Shown: positions 23,500-35,960, counted from the stretch's first letter. The stretch is 64,000 bases of DNA from Bettongia penicillata ogilbyi (GCA_023548195.1 JAJHZJ010000601.1:558001-622000), one strand, 5' to 3'. Translations and numbers: made by a program. Notes: generated by a model not told the origin, from the sequence alone.

Positions 23500-24300
23500 T
23501 GCTGTCTTGTGAATTTTATCTAAACTCTTTTTCACACATTGTTCCCTTTCTTTCTACCCACATAGCTATCACCATGATTCATGCAGTTAATAATTCTTCC
23601 CTGGACTATTGCAAAATCTTATAATTATAATTTCTCTTGCCAGTGTTTTCACAAGCATCATCATAATAATGATCATGATCGTGCTCATGATCATCATCCT
23701 TAATTGATCCAACCATTGCTTGAATCTGTCTTCCCTTTTACAGCCAAGTTTTTCAGTGTTGGAGGAAAGGCAGGGAGAAATTTAGATATATTTCCTCTAC
23801 TTCTCCTCTCACATACTTTCTCATTCTATGTAGTCTGAATCCTGACCTCACTCAATTGAAATGATTTTCTCCAAAGTTACCAGAGACATTTTGACATTTT
23901 CGTGTCAATCTTTATCTTCTCCATAGCCTTTTACACAAGTGACCACTCTCTGGTCTTTGAATTCCCTCTATGCATGCTACTTCTCCCTATTGATTTCCCT
24001 ACCATCTGTCTTGTCACTCCTACATTCCCTTTTTGAGATTATCATCCCTTTTTACGAGCTCAAAATATAGGTATACTCTAAACCAATATCCTGGGACAAC
24101 TACTTTTGCTGCCATTATCTCTTGCTGATCCCAAGTACCATGTATTCAACTCTATCTCTAAGCAGATGATCCCCAGATCTATATCTGGGATCCAAAACTA
24201 AGTTTTCAGCTTTCAGTTTCCGTTTCACCCATTACTACTTAACATTTGAAATTGGTGTTCAATAGACATCTCAAACCAAACCAAGCATTATAGTTTCATA
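23500..24300 (+). mobile_element. L2-type LINE fragment
   Basis: A run of phrases typical of the therian L2/CR1-type reverse transcriptase 3' half is visible: 'ttcttccctggactattgcaa', 'gcagatgatccccagatctat' and 'agacatctcaaacc'. Many stops are present. The stretch 22760-23500 holds only AT-rich and CT-rich text. Confidence 0.6.
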
Positions 24301-24884
24301 ATCAAAGAGCTTACATTCGACTGGCAGAGACATTATGTTTATATTTAGGAGTATATAAAATATGTAAAAGGTGATTTGGGGTGGAAGGATCAGTTCGGGG
24401 GAATTATTTCTCCTTCATTTCAAAACTTAAGAAATACATTTGTGAGTAAGACAAGTTCCTTAGCCTTCCTATCTTTCTGTCTGCCACAGTGGCAAAAATA
24501 ATATTTTGAGGGATCTGTGGCATTAAAAGATAGGAGATGAACTCTGAGTATTCCTAACAATGTAAGAATTCCTTCTCCTGTACTGTCTGATGGCCTATTT
24601 CAGACAGAGGCATCAAGAAGTTAATTGTGATTGTTCCAAAGGCTAGAGTATTCAAAACTGATAAATTGATTACCAATTAATTCTTTATCTAAATCTAAAT
24701 TTGTCTAAACCTCTCTTAGATCTATTTTTAAGCCTGCACCTTCTCTTAGAGTCTTAACTGAATTTTATAGAAAGAATATGCAACATAAATTACACAACTA
24801 ATAATTAATTTGTGTTACAAACATTTATTTATAAATGTATTTTTTACTGTAACTGGTCAATATATTTGTCATTGCCTTCTCTGG

Positions 24885-24990
24885 CTTATTTTACAGATAA
24901 AGAACTGAGGCAAACAGCTGTAAGTGACTTACCCAGGGTCTGTCAGTAAGCACCCCAACATGCACAGGGAGAGCCTGCTATAACAGAGTC
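24885..24990 (+). repeat. SINE 3'-part
   Basis: 'ttttacagataaagaactgaggcaaacag' and 'gtgacttacccagggtct' are the conserved body of the abundant marsupial tRNA-type SINE. Confidence 0.65.
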
Positions 24991-25086
24991 TTAGATCTGC
25001 ATTTATAAAAAGAAAAACATTTGAAGGGATAACAATCACTTTAATGATGCGTATTCATCATTCCTATAATCAATAACATGTATCAT

Positions 25087-25530
25087 TCACCTAGTTCAGA
25101 AGAATCAGCATCCTGAAGTTCAAAGAAATTAAAGAGAAATCAAAGACCAATAAATGGCTTCTTCTGCCTGACCATAATCAGTACATACATCACAATTCAA
25201 CAGACAGGTCCAAATATATAACCATAGCTACAAGAGAGGGAAAGACAGACATCTGAATTCTCAAAGTGGTGTGGGGTGGGGGTGGCGGGGAGCTCCTTAG
25301 CAGCTTCTCAGAATCCTTGTCTGGACAAACAAACACTTCCAGTCAGTAATCCCCAAAGTAAAACCTCACCCTCAGAGTATTTATACCTTTTTTTAGAGTA
25401 GAGGGCATCCCAACCCTTGAAAACCAGTGCCTCATTAAGAAAAGATGTTGGTCTTCCTATAGATCTTCCCTAATCAAACTCTCCTTAATAGGCAGGTCCA
25501 TTAACGGGGCGGGGGGGGCGGGGAGAAGAT
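25087..25530 (-). mobile_element. Probable solo LTR
   Basis: On the minus strand a TATA-like 'ggtataaatactctgag' (near 25370-25390) lies in an LTR-sized block, and the plus strand ends in 'ttaataggcaggtccattaac', like other LTR edges here. I cannot place the ends exactly, and no internal retroviral sequence adjoins it. Confidence 0.4.
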
Positions 25531-25689
25531 CTTTAATCACGTTACCAATACAAATATATATATATATACTATTTCTTGTTAAATAAACTCTTGATTTTGT
25601 ACTTTATTCCTAGTAAATATTCTTCGTTGATTTTGGCAAGATTTAATCAGAGGCATTTGATTATACTAAAAAAAAAAGAAGAAAAAAAA

Positions 25690-25830
25690 ACAACAGCAAA
25701 AGATCCCACTTTGCCTACCACCACACAAGGTCAAAAAGCTTGTAAGAGCCTGAGACTACATTTAAACTCAGGAAGATGAGTCAGTCATCCTTACTTCTGG
25801 CTCATCAATCCATCCACTGCACCATGGAAA
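25690..25830 (+). repeat. Degenerate SINE tail
   Basis: 'caaggtcaaaaagcttgtaag', 'tttaaactcaggaagatgagtc' and 'ccatccactgcaccat' follow the conserved SINE tail order. Confidence 0.55.
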
Positions 25831-25999
25831 TAATAAAAGTAGTAATATATTTGTTTCCAATTCTTCACAAGTGTCAGACCTTCACCCATCAACATAATTA
25901 CCAAGAATCAGGATGGATATTTTTGCTATGTAAATTGTTATTAAACTGTTCATTAACATGCTGTTTGATTGATCTGATTAATCAGTCATGAACAGTCAA

Positions 26000-26210
26000 G
26001 TCTGGTATAGTGGGAAAAGTGCTGGATTGCAATTGGATGACCTGCATTCGAATTCTGGTTCTTTCATTTATTGCCTGAGTAACTTTGTGTAAATCCTTTA
26101 CCCTCTCTCTATGTAAAATTCTGTATCTGCAAAATGAGGAAGTTGGACAAGGTGATTTCTAAAGTCCCTTCCAGTTCCAAACTGGTAATCGTTTGATTAA
26201 AGAAAGTTAA
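26000..26210 (+). repeat. MIR/CORE-SINE
   Basis: It opens 'ctggtatagtgggaaaagtgctggatt' and runs through 'cattcgaattctggttc' and 'ctgtatctgcaaaatgagg' to 'tctaaagtcccttccagttc'. It is a well-preserved therian MIR-type SINE. Confidence 0.8.
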
Positions 26211-26339
26211 CCAGATTGTTGTGTAGATTTTGCCCAAGGACTCAGTATTCATCATTTCATTAATGTTATGTAAAAAAACCCTTCATTTAAATAATCCCAT
26301 TTTTACTGTATATATCTTGTACATTCCTAGTTATATTCG

Positions 26340-26450
26340 TATTATCTCCATTAGAATGTGAACTCTCTGCTGGAAGAGATGATTTTTTTCATGTCTTTCT
26401 TTGTATCCCCAGTATTTGTATCCTGACCACAATGCTTAAAAAAATGAGTT
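26340..26450 (+). repeat. Ancient LINE 3'-end fragment
   Basis: 'ttagaatgtgaactctctgctgg' followed by 'tctttgtatccccagta' is the therian L2/L3-type 3' end pattern. Confidence 0.55.
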
Positions 26451-26519
26451 TTGACCAAAAATAAACTGGCATGAAATTTTTGTTCAAATTACCCAGTGAA
26501 ATACAATCTTATAACAATC

Positions 26520-26850
26520 TTACCAGATTGACTAGAATATGTTGTTGAAATGTTAAACAGCTGGTCTAAGTTGCTAAGTATTGTGGAGCATTTTAAACTT
26601 CCTAGGGTAAGCAAATAGTGCTCCCCAGAAGACAGTGGATGGAACAGAGTACAAGGCTCTTTACTGATATGTGTCCCAAAGGACTGTAACTCTTAACTCT
26701 TCCTGAAGTTCATTGTTCACACAGGAATTCACAAAGAAATTAAGTTTCATCCCTATGGGGAATCCAAAGCAGTCTGGATGTTAATTGAGGAGCTGCTCTG
26801 GATGTGGGGAAAAGTGAGTGTCTGAAACTGCTTCTCACACAAGAAGGATA
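26520..26850 (-). promoter_or_regulatory. Upstream segment shared with OR copy 2 (candidate OR promoter)
   Basis: This block, 3.8-4.1 kb upstream of OR copy 1, aligns by eye with 42710-43050, 3.1-3.4 kb upstream of copy 2. Shared phrases include 'gtcccaaagga', 'agagaaattaa'-type text and the exact 'ttaattgaggagctg' (26781-26795). TTAATTGA is a homeodomain-type core, and such sites are known in OR promoters. It may hold the noncoding first exon. An interspersed repeat is the alternative. Confidence 0.4.
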
Positions 26851-27029
26851 TGAGGAAGTTAACTAGACAGCTGAAAGGAGTTTGGCAATTGCTAGAGAAT
26901 ACCTTCAATGGGCAGGGTTGAAGATTTGGAATATTCCTTGTTTCCCAATTCCATCTCCAAACTCTCCCCCTCTGCCTTCACTGAGTAATACCTCCTCCTT
27001 CAAGGTTCACATTATAAATAAATGAACGA

Positions 27030-27136
27030 ATGAATGTATATGTGTGTGTATGTTTGTATATATATATACGCACACACATATACACATATACATACATATG
27101 TGTATATATGTATATACATACACATACATATATGAT
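27030..27136. repeat. TG/TA simple repeat
   Basis: Mixed TGTG, TATA and CATA units. The frames on both strands across it are low-complexity artefacts. Confidence 0.9.
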
Positions 27137-27179
27137 GGCTATTATTTGTAGACTCAAAAGGCATTCTCCTTTTTTCCAC

Positions 27180-28790
27180 AGTGAGTTCAGTGCCTGGTAT
27201 ACCCTTGATCACGCAATCACTCACAAGTGTTTCACCTCCATGTTCATGAATCCTTTATCTGATTATACTCTTTTCTCCTTCCATCATTCCTTTTTCTTTA
27301 CGACTCCTAACCATGCCCTTCATCTTCATTGTCATCTCCAATACCTCCACCCCTCAGTTCTTTTCCTGGCCATCAACCCTCTGCTGAGTATAGTCTTCTT
27401 TTTCTATCTTAATCTCTTGGTGCATAAATTCAACTCTACACTATCTTCCAAATTTGAGTTTCTTACTCCCTTATATGTTTTCTGATCTTCCATATTTGAG
27501 TTTCTTACTCCCTTATCTGTCTTGCTAAGACCAAGCTTCTAGATGTCTTCTACCGTCTGCTGTCCACTTTCCCTCACATGAATGTGAATGAACGAATACT
27601 CATACTAAATAATGTGAATTATGAATGAAACTAGAGAAAATTATGAAATAGGGTTGATTACATCAACTATACATTGATGTCATACAATCTCAGCTTGACC
27701 ATAGTTGCAGCAAGACAGTCTTATTTAGGTCACCCTAACTGATTATCTTACTCATAATAGCAGTTATTCGAAACTTTCCCACATTCCTCGAATTTCCCAA
27801 GGCATCCTCTCTCCCCATTCTCTAATCTAAGAACTTATACTGCAGAGAAAAGAAATCCATTTGTTGAGAGTTCCTTCCCCTCTTCATCTCAAATCATGCA
27901 GACGTACTCCCCCAATCTCTCATCCTTCATTGTTAATTCATATCAAGAGATGGTCTTTCTTGGCCACTTCTTATTAAGGCAAAAAAAAAAAAAACCAAAA
28001 AAAACCCAACTTTACTCTATATGTACCTCTGATACCATTTCATCTAGTTATTTTCAGCAGATTGATAAATTATTCTTTTATCCTATTATCCTTCTCTATT
28101 ATCCTTCTTCTCACTAATTTACAACATTACCTTGTCTACTAGCTGTTTCCCTGCTGACTACAAACATGATCATATTTCCCTCATCCTTAAATACCAAACC
28201 ACCACCAACAAAAACTCATAATAGGTAGGAACAAACTAGCTCTCTACCACTCTAGTTTTCTCTTCCTTTCAAGCTCAAATTCTTTGAAAAAGTCATCATT
28301 CATTCAATTGAATTGAATAATCTGTGCTCCATTTTCTTTCCACTTACTCTCTTCTAAACTCAATCCTCCGGCTTCCAGCTCAATGATTTAACTTAAATGC
28401 CTTTCTCCAAAGTTATTATTGATTTCTTAATGGACAAATTTTCTGAAGTTTTATTAATCTTCATCCTTCTTGACCTCTCTACAGCATTTAATAGTATAGG
28501 ATAGTATGTTCTCTTTTCTGTAGATTTAAGTAACACTGATCTCTCCTGTTTCACCTTTTACTTGTCTGTCTGACTGTTCCTTCTCAATGATTGCTTGTTT
28601 TAGTGCCTGTACTTGGATCCTAATTCTAAAATCACATTTCTCTCTAAAAATCACATTTCTCCCTATTCTCAAAACACTATTTCAGGTAGTTTCTCCCCAG
28701 CCCAAGGACAACTTGTCTTTGATCTCTCTTCCTGTTATAGCAGCCATCTGCACCCGTAGAATTTATTAATTTGAATCAGCTCTATATTGG
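27180..28790 (+). mobile_element. L2-type LINE ORF2 fragment, 5' side of an LTR insertion
   Basis: Decayed L2/CR1-type ORF2. 'HAITHKCFTSMFMNPLSDYTLF' (27210-27275) is the C-terminal part of the endonuclease. 'LDLSTAFNSI' (near 28470-28500) corresponds to the reverse-transcriptase 'DLSAAFDTV' motif. An imperfect 35-bp direct repeat ('atttgagtttcttactccctta') lies at 27450-27520. The LINE resumes at about 29250 after the LTR. Confidence 0.7.
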
Positions 28791-28800
28791 TTGAACTGGT

Positions 28801-29245
28801 TGTGTACTGGATCATAAAGATATCTACTATTCACTGACCAATCATATGTATCCTAGACTTAGATGTATGTATACTCCCTTATACTTATATTGTCTAACAA
28901 GACATTGGTTAGTTGACTTAGTAGAGAGGTCAGGCTTAAAATCACACCTCCAGAGTGCCCACCCCCTGATGAACTCTGGGTAAAATACCAACACAGTAGA
29001 TACTAAAATTGCATGTTCCTTTAAAAACTAACCACTCCGTAACCACCCCAATCGTGCTCTTAATCACCTAATTTGCATATTTGGAACATGTTTTCCTATA
29101 GAATATCCAATATAAACTTTACCTATACCCCTTTCAATTCATAGATTTCCTAAGAACTCTTGGCAGCTGAAAAGAGTAATAAATCTTTACCACCTTGACT
29201 TCAAGAACGCTTGAGTCTATGTATTTTTTCCAGATATCCCACACA
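28801..29245 (+). mobile_element. Solo LTR inserted in the L2-type LINE
   Basis: It begins TGTG and ends ACACA. An AATAAA poly(A) signal at 29180-29190 ('gagtaataaatctttacc') is followed by 'cgcttgagtctatgtattttt', the R/U5 layout of many retroviral LTRs. A TATA-like 'ccaatataaac' lies 70 bp upstream. No matching target duplication is evident, so the ends are approximate. Confidence 0.65.
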
Positions 29246-29249
29246 GAAA

Positions 29250-29370
29250 ATTCCAGTCTTGGGGTTTCTGTATCTTTTCAGCATTCATCATCAACTGTAT
29301 CTTAAATATTGGAATCCCCCAAAGGTCTGTCCTGTGCCATTTTCTCTAGCCTTGCATGTATCTAGCTATT
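29250..29370 (+). mobile_element. L2-type LINE, continuation after the LTR
   Basis: 'ttggaatcccccaaaggtctgtcctgtgccat' encodes a decayed form of the 'GVPQGSVLGP' reverse-transcriptase motif. It continues the LINE interrupted at 28.8 kb. Confidence 0.7.
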
Positions 29371-29374
29371 GTGC

Positions 29375-29580
29375 TTAATTTCATAGGGTGCTGGTCCTAG
29401 AGCCAGGAAAAGCACATTCACATCCAATCTCATGAATTTTTTAGCTGTGTGACACAGGGCAAGTCATTTAGCCTCTGTCTACCACAACATCAATTGCAAA
29501 ATGGGGTTAATAATTGCACCTATCTCTCAAGGTTATTGTAAAGATTAAATGTTGCAAAGCTTACCACAGTGCCTGGTATA
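29375..29580 (+). repeat. MIR/CORE-SINE
   Basis: 'gtgctggtcctagagccaggaaaag' to 'gtgtgacacagggcaagtca' and 'aaaatggggttaataat' give the MIR order. Confidence 0.75.
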
Positions 29581-29581
29581 C

Positions 29582-29905
29582 AGTGTGTGTTTGTTCTTCG
29601 TTACCAAAGAAGACCATGCCATCAGAGAAATGATAACATGACTTGCACTTAGCTTTGTTTTGAGTGAGGGAGGGCTGTGCAGGTCACTAGCCTCACTTTT
29701 CCTCCAGAGTGATATGATTCCAGTGACCAGATATTCATCAGAATGACTGGAGATAACCCAGGATGAGGCAATTGAGGTTAAGTGACTTGGCCAAGGTCAC
29801 ACAGTTAGTGAGTATCAAGTGCCTGAGGTGATATTTGAATTCAGGTCCTCCTGACTACTACACTGCTGCACCATCTAGCTGCCCCTCTGGTATACAACAA
29901 GTGCT
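29582..29905 (+). repeat. RTE-type SINE with tRNA-SINE tail
   Basis: The first 180 bp match the RTE-SINE text at 7830. The last 130 bp ('gaggttaagtgacttggccaaggtcacacag', 'ctgcaccatctagctgcc') are the common SINE tail. It may be a composite family or two abutting insertions. Confidence 0.65.
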
Positions 29906-30119
29906 TAATAAATGGTTATTTCCTTCCTTCTTTGGAGCCAGCCAGTCAATACATTATTTATTGTGTTCTCAGGAAGTAAGCTAAGTTTTCGGGAATGAAA
30001 GAAAAGCAAGAAGTCAAATACCACCCTTGAAGATCTCACAGTCTAATAGGAGAGAAAACATTTGAACATTAGCTACCAAATGGAGGGACATCAGGTTAAG
30101 AAACTGTTCTAAGAAAGCA

Positions 30120-30560
30120 GTTTTCAGCAAATGTGCTTATCTACCTTGGTGGAGAGAGTTTCTTCATCTGGGAGCTTCCTAGTCCAATGGATCAAGTCCT
30201 ACAGTTATCAGATTGGGTCATTGGATATTGGGATTTGCGTTCAGAAGAGAGGATGGAGGCGGGTTTTGTAGTGATCCTTCCCATTCCCGATTCCCTGATG
30301 CAGAGGCAGAGCTCTGAAGCCCTCAGGTCGGAACTTGCCTCTGTCCTGAGCCTGAGGTGGAACTCAAAGGCTGTGCTCTCTGGGGGCATTTTTTCTCGTT
30401 GGACTGGTAAGAGGAATTTTCCGTATGTCCTGAACTTCCACCTTCATTCTGCTCCTGGGGAGGTTTCAGCCCCACAGTTCTGGGACACTGAGGCTCAGAG
30501 AACGGTCCCGAGGACTAAGGGGTCCAAAGCTCCCTCGTGAAATAGATGAGGAAACTGAGG
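30120..30560. other. GC-richer unassigned block
   Basis: An open frame of 135 codons (30133-30540, plus) crosses it, but it matches no family I know. Its GC content stands out from the surroundings. The 3' end carries SINE phrases ('gatgaggaaactgaggcacagagg'). I regard a real gene as unlikely and do not call one. Confidence 0.35.
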
Positions 30561-30784
30561 CACAGAGGAAAAAAAGAAGGGAGAAAAGAAGGAAATGAAC
30601 AAGTATGTATTAAAGCACCTACTATGTGCCCGCACCGTGGGGGAAAGGACTTAGGTTTCACAAGATCCCAGAGCTAGATCTTGGGGACAACTCTGAGATG
30701 CCAGAATCCCGTGGTGTGACAGGTGAGGAAACTGAGGCAACCTGCCTAAGATGACCCAAGATCGTATTGAAGGTGTCTGCCCTG

Positions 30785-32545
30785 GTTGGTGGGCTGGTTG
30801 TTGTCCGTCCTCTTTAAAAGAGGACCAAAATGACATCAGCATGATAAAGTGAAATTTCAGTGTGTCCGACTGTGTTTGATCAGGCCAATAAGAGCTTGGA
30901 ATACCCAACCACAAGTTGGGCACAGATAGTCCGTGTGAATCTTTGGAGTGGCTACACCAAATTTGCGCATCCTGCGTTACTTTGTGCTGTCTCAATTCTG
31001 CTTTGCTCAAAGAACACAGCACCCTTTCTGAGGTAGGCACGCCATGCCGAGGGGTCCTGTGCCACTGTCTCACATGTTTCACAGTCAAGTCCAAAGTTCT
31101 TGAGAGAGAGGCATAATTTCTTCTGGCTACCATGTGGTTGCCTGCCCCATATGAGTTCTCCATAAAGTAATCATTTTGGCAAGTGTACAGTTTGCATTTG
31201 AACAATGTGACCTGCTCATTGGAGTTATGCTCTCTGAAGTATAGTTTGAATACTTGGCAGTTCAGCTCGAACAAGGACTTCAGTGTCTGAAAACTTATCC
31301 TGACAGGTGATCCTCAGAATCTTTCTAAGACAGTTTAAATGGAAACAATTCAGTTTCCTGGCATGGTGCTGGTAGATTGTCCATGTTTCACAAGCATATA
31401 GCAATGAGGTCAGCACAACAGCTCTGTAGATCTTCAGTTTGGTAGTCAGTCTAATATGTCTTCTCTTCCAAACTTTTCTTCGGAGCCTCCAAAATACTGT
31501 GTTAACTGAACTTATCCACAGCATTCAAAACTTCTCCACTTGTTTTAACTGATGGTTCCACCTATGGATGGTGTGGTGGTGGCTGATGGAGTACCTGTGT
31601 TTTGTTGGTGTTAATTATTAGGCCAAAATTAGCACAGATATCAGAGAATTGATCCATACTTTGTTGTAGCTCAGCTTCAGAGGCTGCATTGCGTGCACAA
31701 TCATTTGCAAACAGATAATCATGCTCCAACACTCCCTCTACTTTGATCTTGGCTTATAGCCTTTTCAAATTGAAGAACTTGCCATAAATATGGTAGTAGT
31801 TGGCATTGATGTCATGCTCATCCTCATTGAAAGCATTTGTCAACATGACTGAAAACATTGCTAAAAAGCATGGGAACAAGGTGACCAGGAAGCACAAGAG
31901 CGCAGTCCATTATGCAGAACCTAGGCAAATATGCCAACATGAAATTGATGTACAATATTGATGAACTTCTCCAGGCAACCAAATTTTGATGCAATTTTCT
32001 ATAAACCTTCATGACTAACAGTGTCAAAGGCCTTGGTCAGATCTACAAATGTTGTATACAGACCTCTGTTCTGTTCCTGGCATTTCTCCTGGAGTTGTTG
32101 GGTAGCAAACACCATATCGAGTGTTGCTCAGCCATTTCTGAGGCCCTCAGGTATATGACCATATTCCAGGTGAAGGATCAGTTTATTAAGGAGGAATCCA
32201 GCCAGAATTTTGCCAGCAATGACAGAATGATCGCCTTGTGATTGTGGTAGGACAATCTATTCCCTTTACCCTTATAGAGATGAACAATGGAGGCATCCTT
32301 AAACTCCTGAGGGATAATCTCCTCTTGTCATATAACCTGGAAAATTTCAGCCAGCTTTTGCATAAGCAAGCATCTCCCTGCATTGTAAACCTGCCCTGGC
32401 AGTTGAGCAGTGGATGAAACCCTGAATTCAAGTCCTACTTCCGATGTGCTTCCTGGTCTGTAAGATGGGGATATAAGATAGTTGTAGAGATTGCCTGAGA
32501 CGATATTTAAAAAGCATGTGAGAAAGCTGAAAGCCCCACACAAAG
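30785..32545 (-). mobile_element. RTE/BovB-type LINE, 5'-truncated
   Basis: The clearest coding part, at 31524-31225 on the minus strand, gives 'LTTKLKIYRAVVLTSLLYACETW', the RTE-type reverse-transcriptase C-terminal region, followed by 'RKLNCFHLNCLRKIL' and 'DTEVLVRAELPSIQTI'. Upstream parts at 32430-31530 are in several frames. The 3' part at 31220-30790 holds the usual 'KTSLK'-like C-terminus only after frame changes. It is inactive. Non-LTR elements of this type are common in marsupials. Confidence 0.85.
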
Positions 32546-32569
32546 TGGCCTAATGATGACTCCTCCTAC

Positions 32570-32720
32570 TCCCACAGGACCTTAGGGTGCTAAATATAGA
32601 AGTGGAAATTCAGTTTAGAGAATGAGGAATCTAAGGACCCAGAGTGATCAAATGACTTGCCCAGGGTCACACAGCTGATAAGTATGCAAGGCGGGATTTG
32701 AACTCAGATCCTGCCTACCT
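32570..32720 (+). repeat. tRNA-type SINE 3' part
   Basis: 'tcaaatgacttgcccagggtcacacagctgataagt' and 'gggatttgaactcag' are the conserved SINE body. Confidence 0.8.
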
Positions 32721-32964
32721 CCTGTGTCAACTAGCTCATAATTGACCTTAACTCTGCCTCTTAAACCTCATAACCCTTAAGGACTTCAGATAAAAGCCAT
32801 GTATTCACTTTTAGCCCATTCAGACAACTAATTTTTATAAAAAGTTCCTACCTCATTATACTTCTCTGAAACTCCCACGCTGTACTGCTAGATCTATTCT
32901 AGAATCAAGCAACACCAAGCTAGTCCCTTTTACAGATGACAGATTTGTGAAATTATTGTTTATT

Positions 32965-32967
<3 letters not shown>

Positions 32968-33031
<64 letters not shown>
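32968..33031. repeat. (CT)n-(TA)n compound microsatellite
   Basis: A CT run from 32968 to 33002 runs straight into a TA run to 33030. Confidence 0.95.
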
Positions 33032-33035
<4 letters not shown>

Positions 33036-34646
33036 AAATAATTATATATTATTAGACTTGAACCCCATACATCCTTCATTTTCTCCTGCAGGATTGAATA
33101 TCCATTTTGTTGAATTCATCCTTATGAAATGTTCTCCACTCTTCTCAGCATCAGTTCTTGTCAAGTTCCAGCCATGTCTTTCCTAAATTATGATACATTG
33201 AACAGATAGAATGTAGAATTTAATAGGTGACTTGAGCAGGTTCGATCATTGTGGACCTACTAATATTCCTTCTGGATACTGTATGTTTCTTACTGATGTC
33301 TAAGATAGTATTTCGTCCCTATCAAGATATGCTGTTCCCTTAAATTGAGCTTGCCATTTTTCGACTTAACCTTCATATAATTTAAAAGGACGTTTTGTGT
33401 ATTATTACTCTCAAACTGTACTTAAGAAGTTCAATTTTTGAACATATCTATAATCTTTCATTTAGTTCTGTTATACTTCATCTTACACTCAGGAAAACTG
33501 TGAAATGGACATGGGGTGGTATACCTCAGTGGGGTAGAGATGATAATATTTGTTTTCTTGGTTGGTGAAAATTGATGTCCTGAAGGTTTCAGCTGATAAG
33601 GAGAATATAAAAATGCTTGAGAGAGGATACATAACTTTTTCTTTTAATCATATTCTTGAAAGAGGCTGCAGAGCATGGGATCAGGACAAGTAATGAGGAT
33701 TAGAATTAGGGAAAAGTGATTTTTTTTTCTGTTATTGAAGACAGGAAGGTGAGGGTCATTGCTGATAGAGATATTCAGAAGTGGACAAGGAATGGAAATG
33801 AACATTAATTCTAATATTCTTTTAAATAGGAGGATAAAGTTGCTTTCTTTAAACAGAGACCTTAATAAAGGTAGTCTATAATAAACAACTAAGTTTATGT
33901 ACTGTATAATGAAATCATGAAAGTTTAGTGACTTTCTTCAGTGATGCTTGGTAGACCAGAAGTAGGAACAAGTAACTTAGAGGGTGGGGGTTACTCAAGA
34001 AAGAAGATTGGCAAATTGGTAACCTCCAAATATTTGGATGCAAAGGATTACATTAAAAAGTGATGCATTAAAAAGAAGTAGATCATAGATTCAAGACTGG
34101 ATTTGAAGGCAAATGAAGTACAAGTTGGAACCAACCGGGACATTCAAGGGACCATTCTTTGTCATCACAATGAGAGTAAAGAGAAGATCTAGTGTGAATG
34201 AGAGAGGAGGAGAGAAGAGAACACAAAAATTTATGGTTGGTGAGCAGGATTTCATAAGTTCAGGAGATTGGAAGCCTTGAAATTTTGAAAGTTAATGAAG
34301 TCTGAGATGTGTTCCTATGCTAATAAGTGGCTGATGTGGTAAAGGAAAAAGTCTAATAAGGCAATTTAAAAACATTTCCTATTTGATCTTGAAACTCATT
34401 TTCATAAGAATATATAATATGACATTTCCTAATATTGAAGTAACTCTAACCCAAATGATAAACTTTCATATCATTCCCTGTCTTAGAGGAGCTAGAATGA
34501 GTCAGCTAACTTCCTAACTTCATCTTTCTTAGAAAACAAATAAATAAATTCCCTTATCCTCAAGAGAGATTGTGTGAAAAGAGAGAATAGTAACTAATGC
34601 AGCATACCAGCTTGGGATGAAGTGATAGCTAAAAAGGATATAGTAT
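33032..34646. other. No gene seen, old unassigned sequence
   Basis: 1.6 kb of AT-rich text. Phrases at 33700-34330 resemble a widespread ancient therian repeat, but I cannot name it safely. Confidence 0.45.
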
Positions 34647-34662
34647 TAGTTTTTTTCTTTTC
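34647..34662 (-). repeat. Target-site duplication, 3' copy, of the C1orf43 retrocopy
   Basis: 'tagtttttttcttttc' resembles 'tagttttgtttcttttc' at 37187-37203, with one base missing and none otherwise different. This frames the retrocopy. Confidence 0.6.
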
Positions 34663-35960
34663 TTTTTTTAATTTTTACAGCTGTTTTTATTAAATAACCA
34701 GTTTATAATGTCAGCCCAGTACAGTGTCTTATTGGGGGAATTAGTGCCTGTATCACTGACAATTTCCCTCAGTTATGTCTTTATCTATAATATGTGAAGA
34801 GAAGGGCATTAAACTCAACACAAATGTCAACAGGGCTTGGTTTAAGTACAACACACTAATTCCTTTCTGCCCTTCTCACTCGATAGCTTTAAACGATATG
34901 TCTGCGGGCAAAAGTCCCCATCCAATTGTGTAAGATAGGAGTTCTGTGGTTTCCATTTCTAACATCATAAATGCCACCTCCTCCCCCCCCACTAACCTAT
35001 TTAGGACAAAACTGAATTTAGGAGAGGGCAAAAAATAACCACGATTGAAAACAAGTTGGGGTAAGGAAGAAAGAACAAGGGCAGAGTGAAACTCTGTAAA
35101 AAAGCTATTGAAGAGGGAAAGAACACCACATTGAACATTAGTTCTACAACAGACCAGAAGGATAAGCTAAGAAAGGATTTCCAGACACACATTTCTAGAA
35201 TTCTGGGTATAATGATATCAATGTTTTCCAGTGCTGTTTTGTCTCCTGTCCTGGAAAAATCCCTGGGTACTGAGACGGGATTCTCCTACTATAACGATGT
35301 TGGCTATGGCTATCCCCAAATTCAAACAAAGAGTACTCTCTAGTGTGTTGTAGTTATCCTTAAAACTCTTCAGCTCTAGGAAGTGTTTGGCTCTTTTACT
35401 CTTCTGGCTGGAGGGCATATTGGTGACCTGGATAGTTGTTGGGGAGGATACTTCAGGAGACTGTGTTAAATCCTTAGATGACTACTGGTGCTGCTTCTGG
35501 GAGCCCTCCCCCCCCCCCACCCCATGGGCTTTGACAGAGGCAGCTAGTTCACTCAGTGCTTCCTGATAGTGTAGATATTCAATCTGACCAAAGATACAAG
35601 TTCCGTCTTGAGCTGTTTCATAGCCATCTAGCAGGGTATCAGTGAGAGATTTTTGGACACCCTTGAAGGGAGTACTTGTGTTTCGGATCTCCAGCAGATA
35701 GGAGTGGAATTTCTTGCATATCCGAGAACGAAGATGCCAGCCTTCTGAATGGAATGGGATCTCAGAGGTACTAATGCCATCCAATGCTTTCATCCTGTAC
35801 AGGTAGTTGTAGTAATGTTGACTTTCTGGTGCCTCCAGCTGCAAAAGTCTGGCATCATCTTCGAGAGAATCTTTACGTCCTGGACCTTGAATAGTCAGAT
35901 GTGAATTTCTTCCTTCAGATCCTGGGGAGCGTTGTGCCCCACAGGGACATGGGAGCCTCT

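Noticed and set aside
30651..31274. A 207-codon minus-strand open frame
   Set aside because: It is an off-frame reading through the 3' part of the RTE LINE and neighbouring SINE text.
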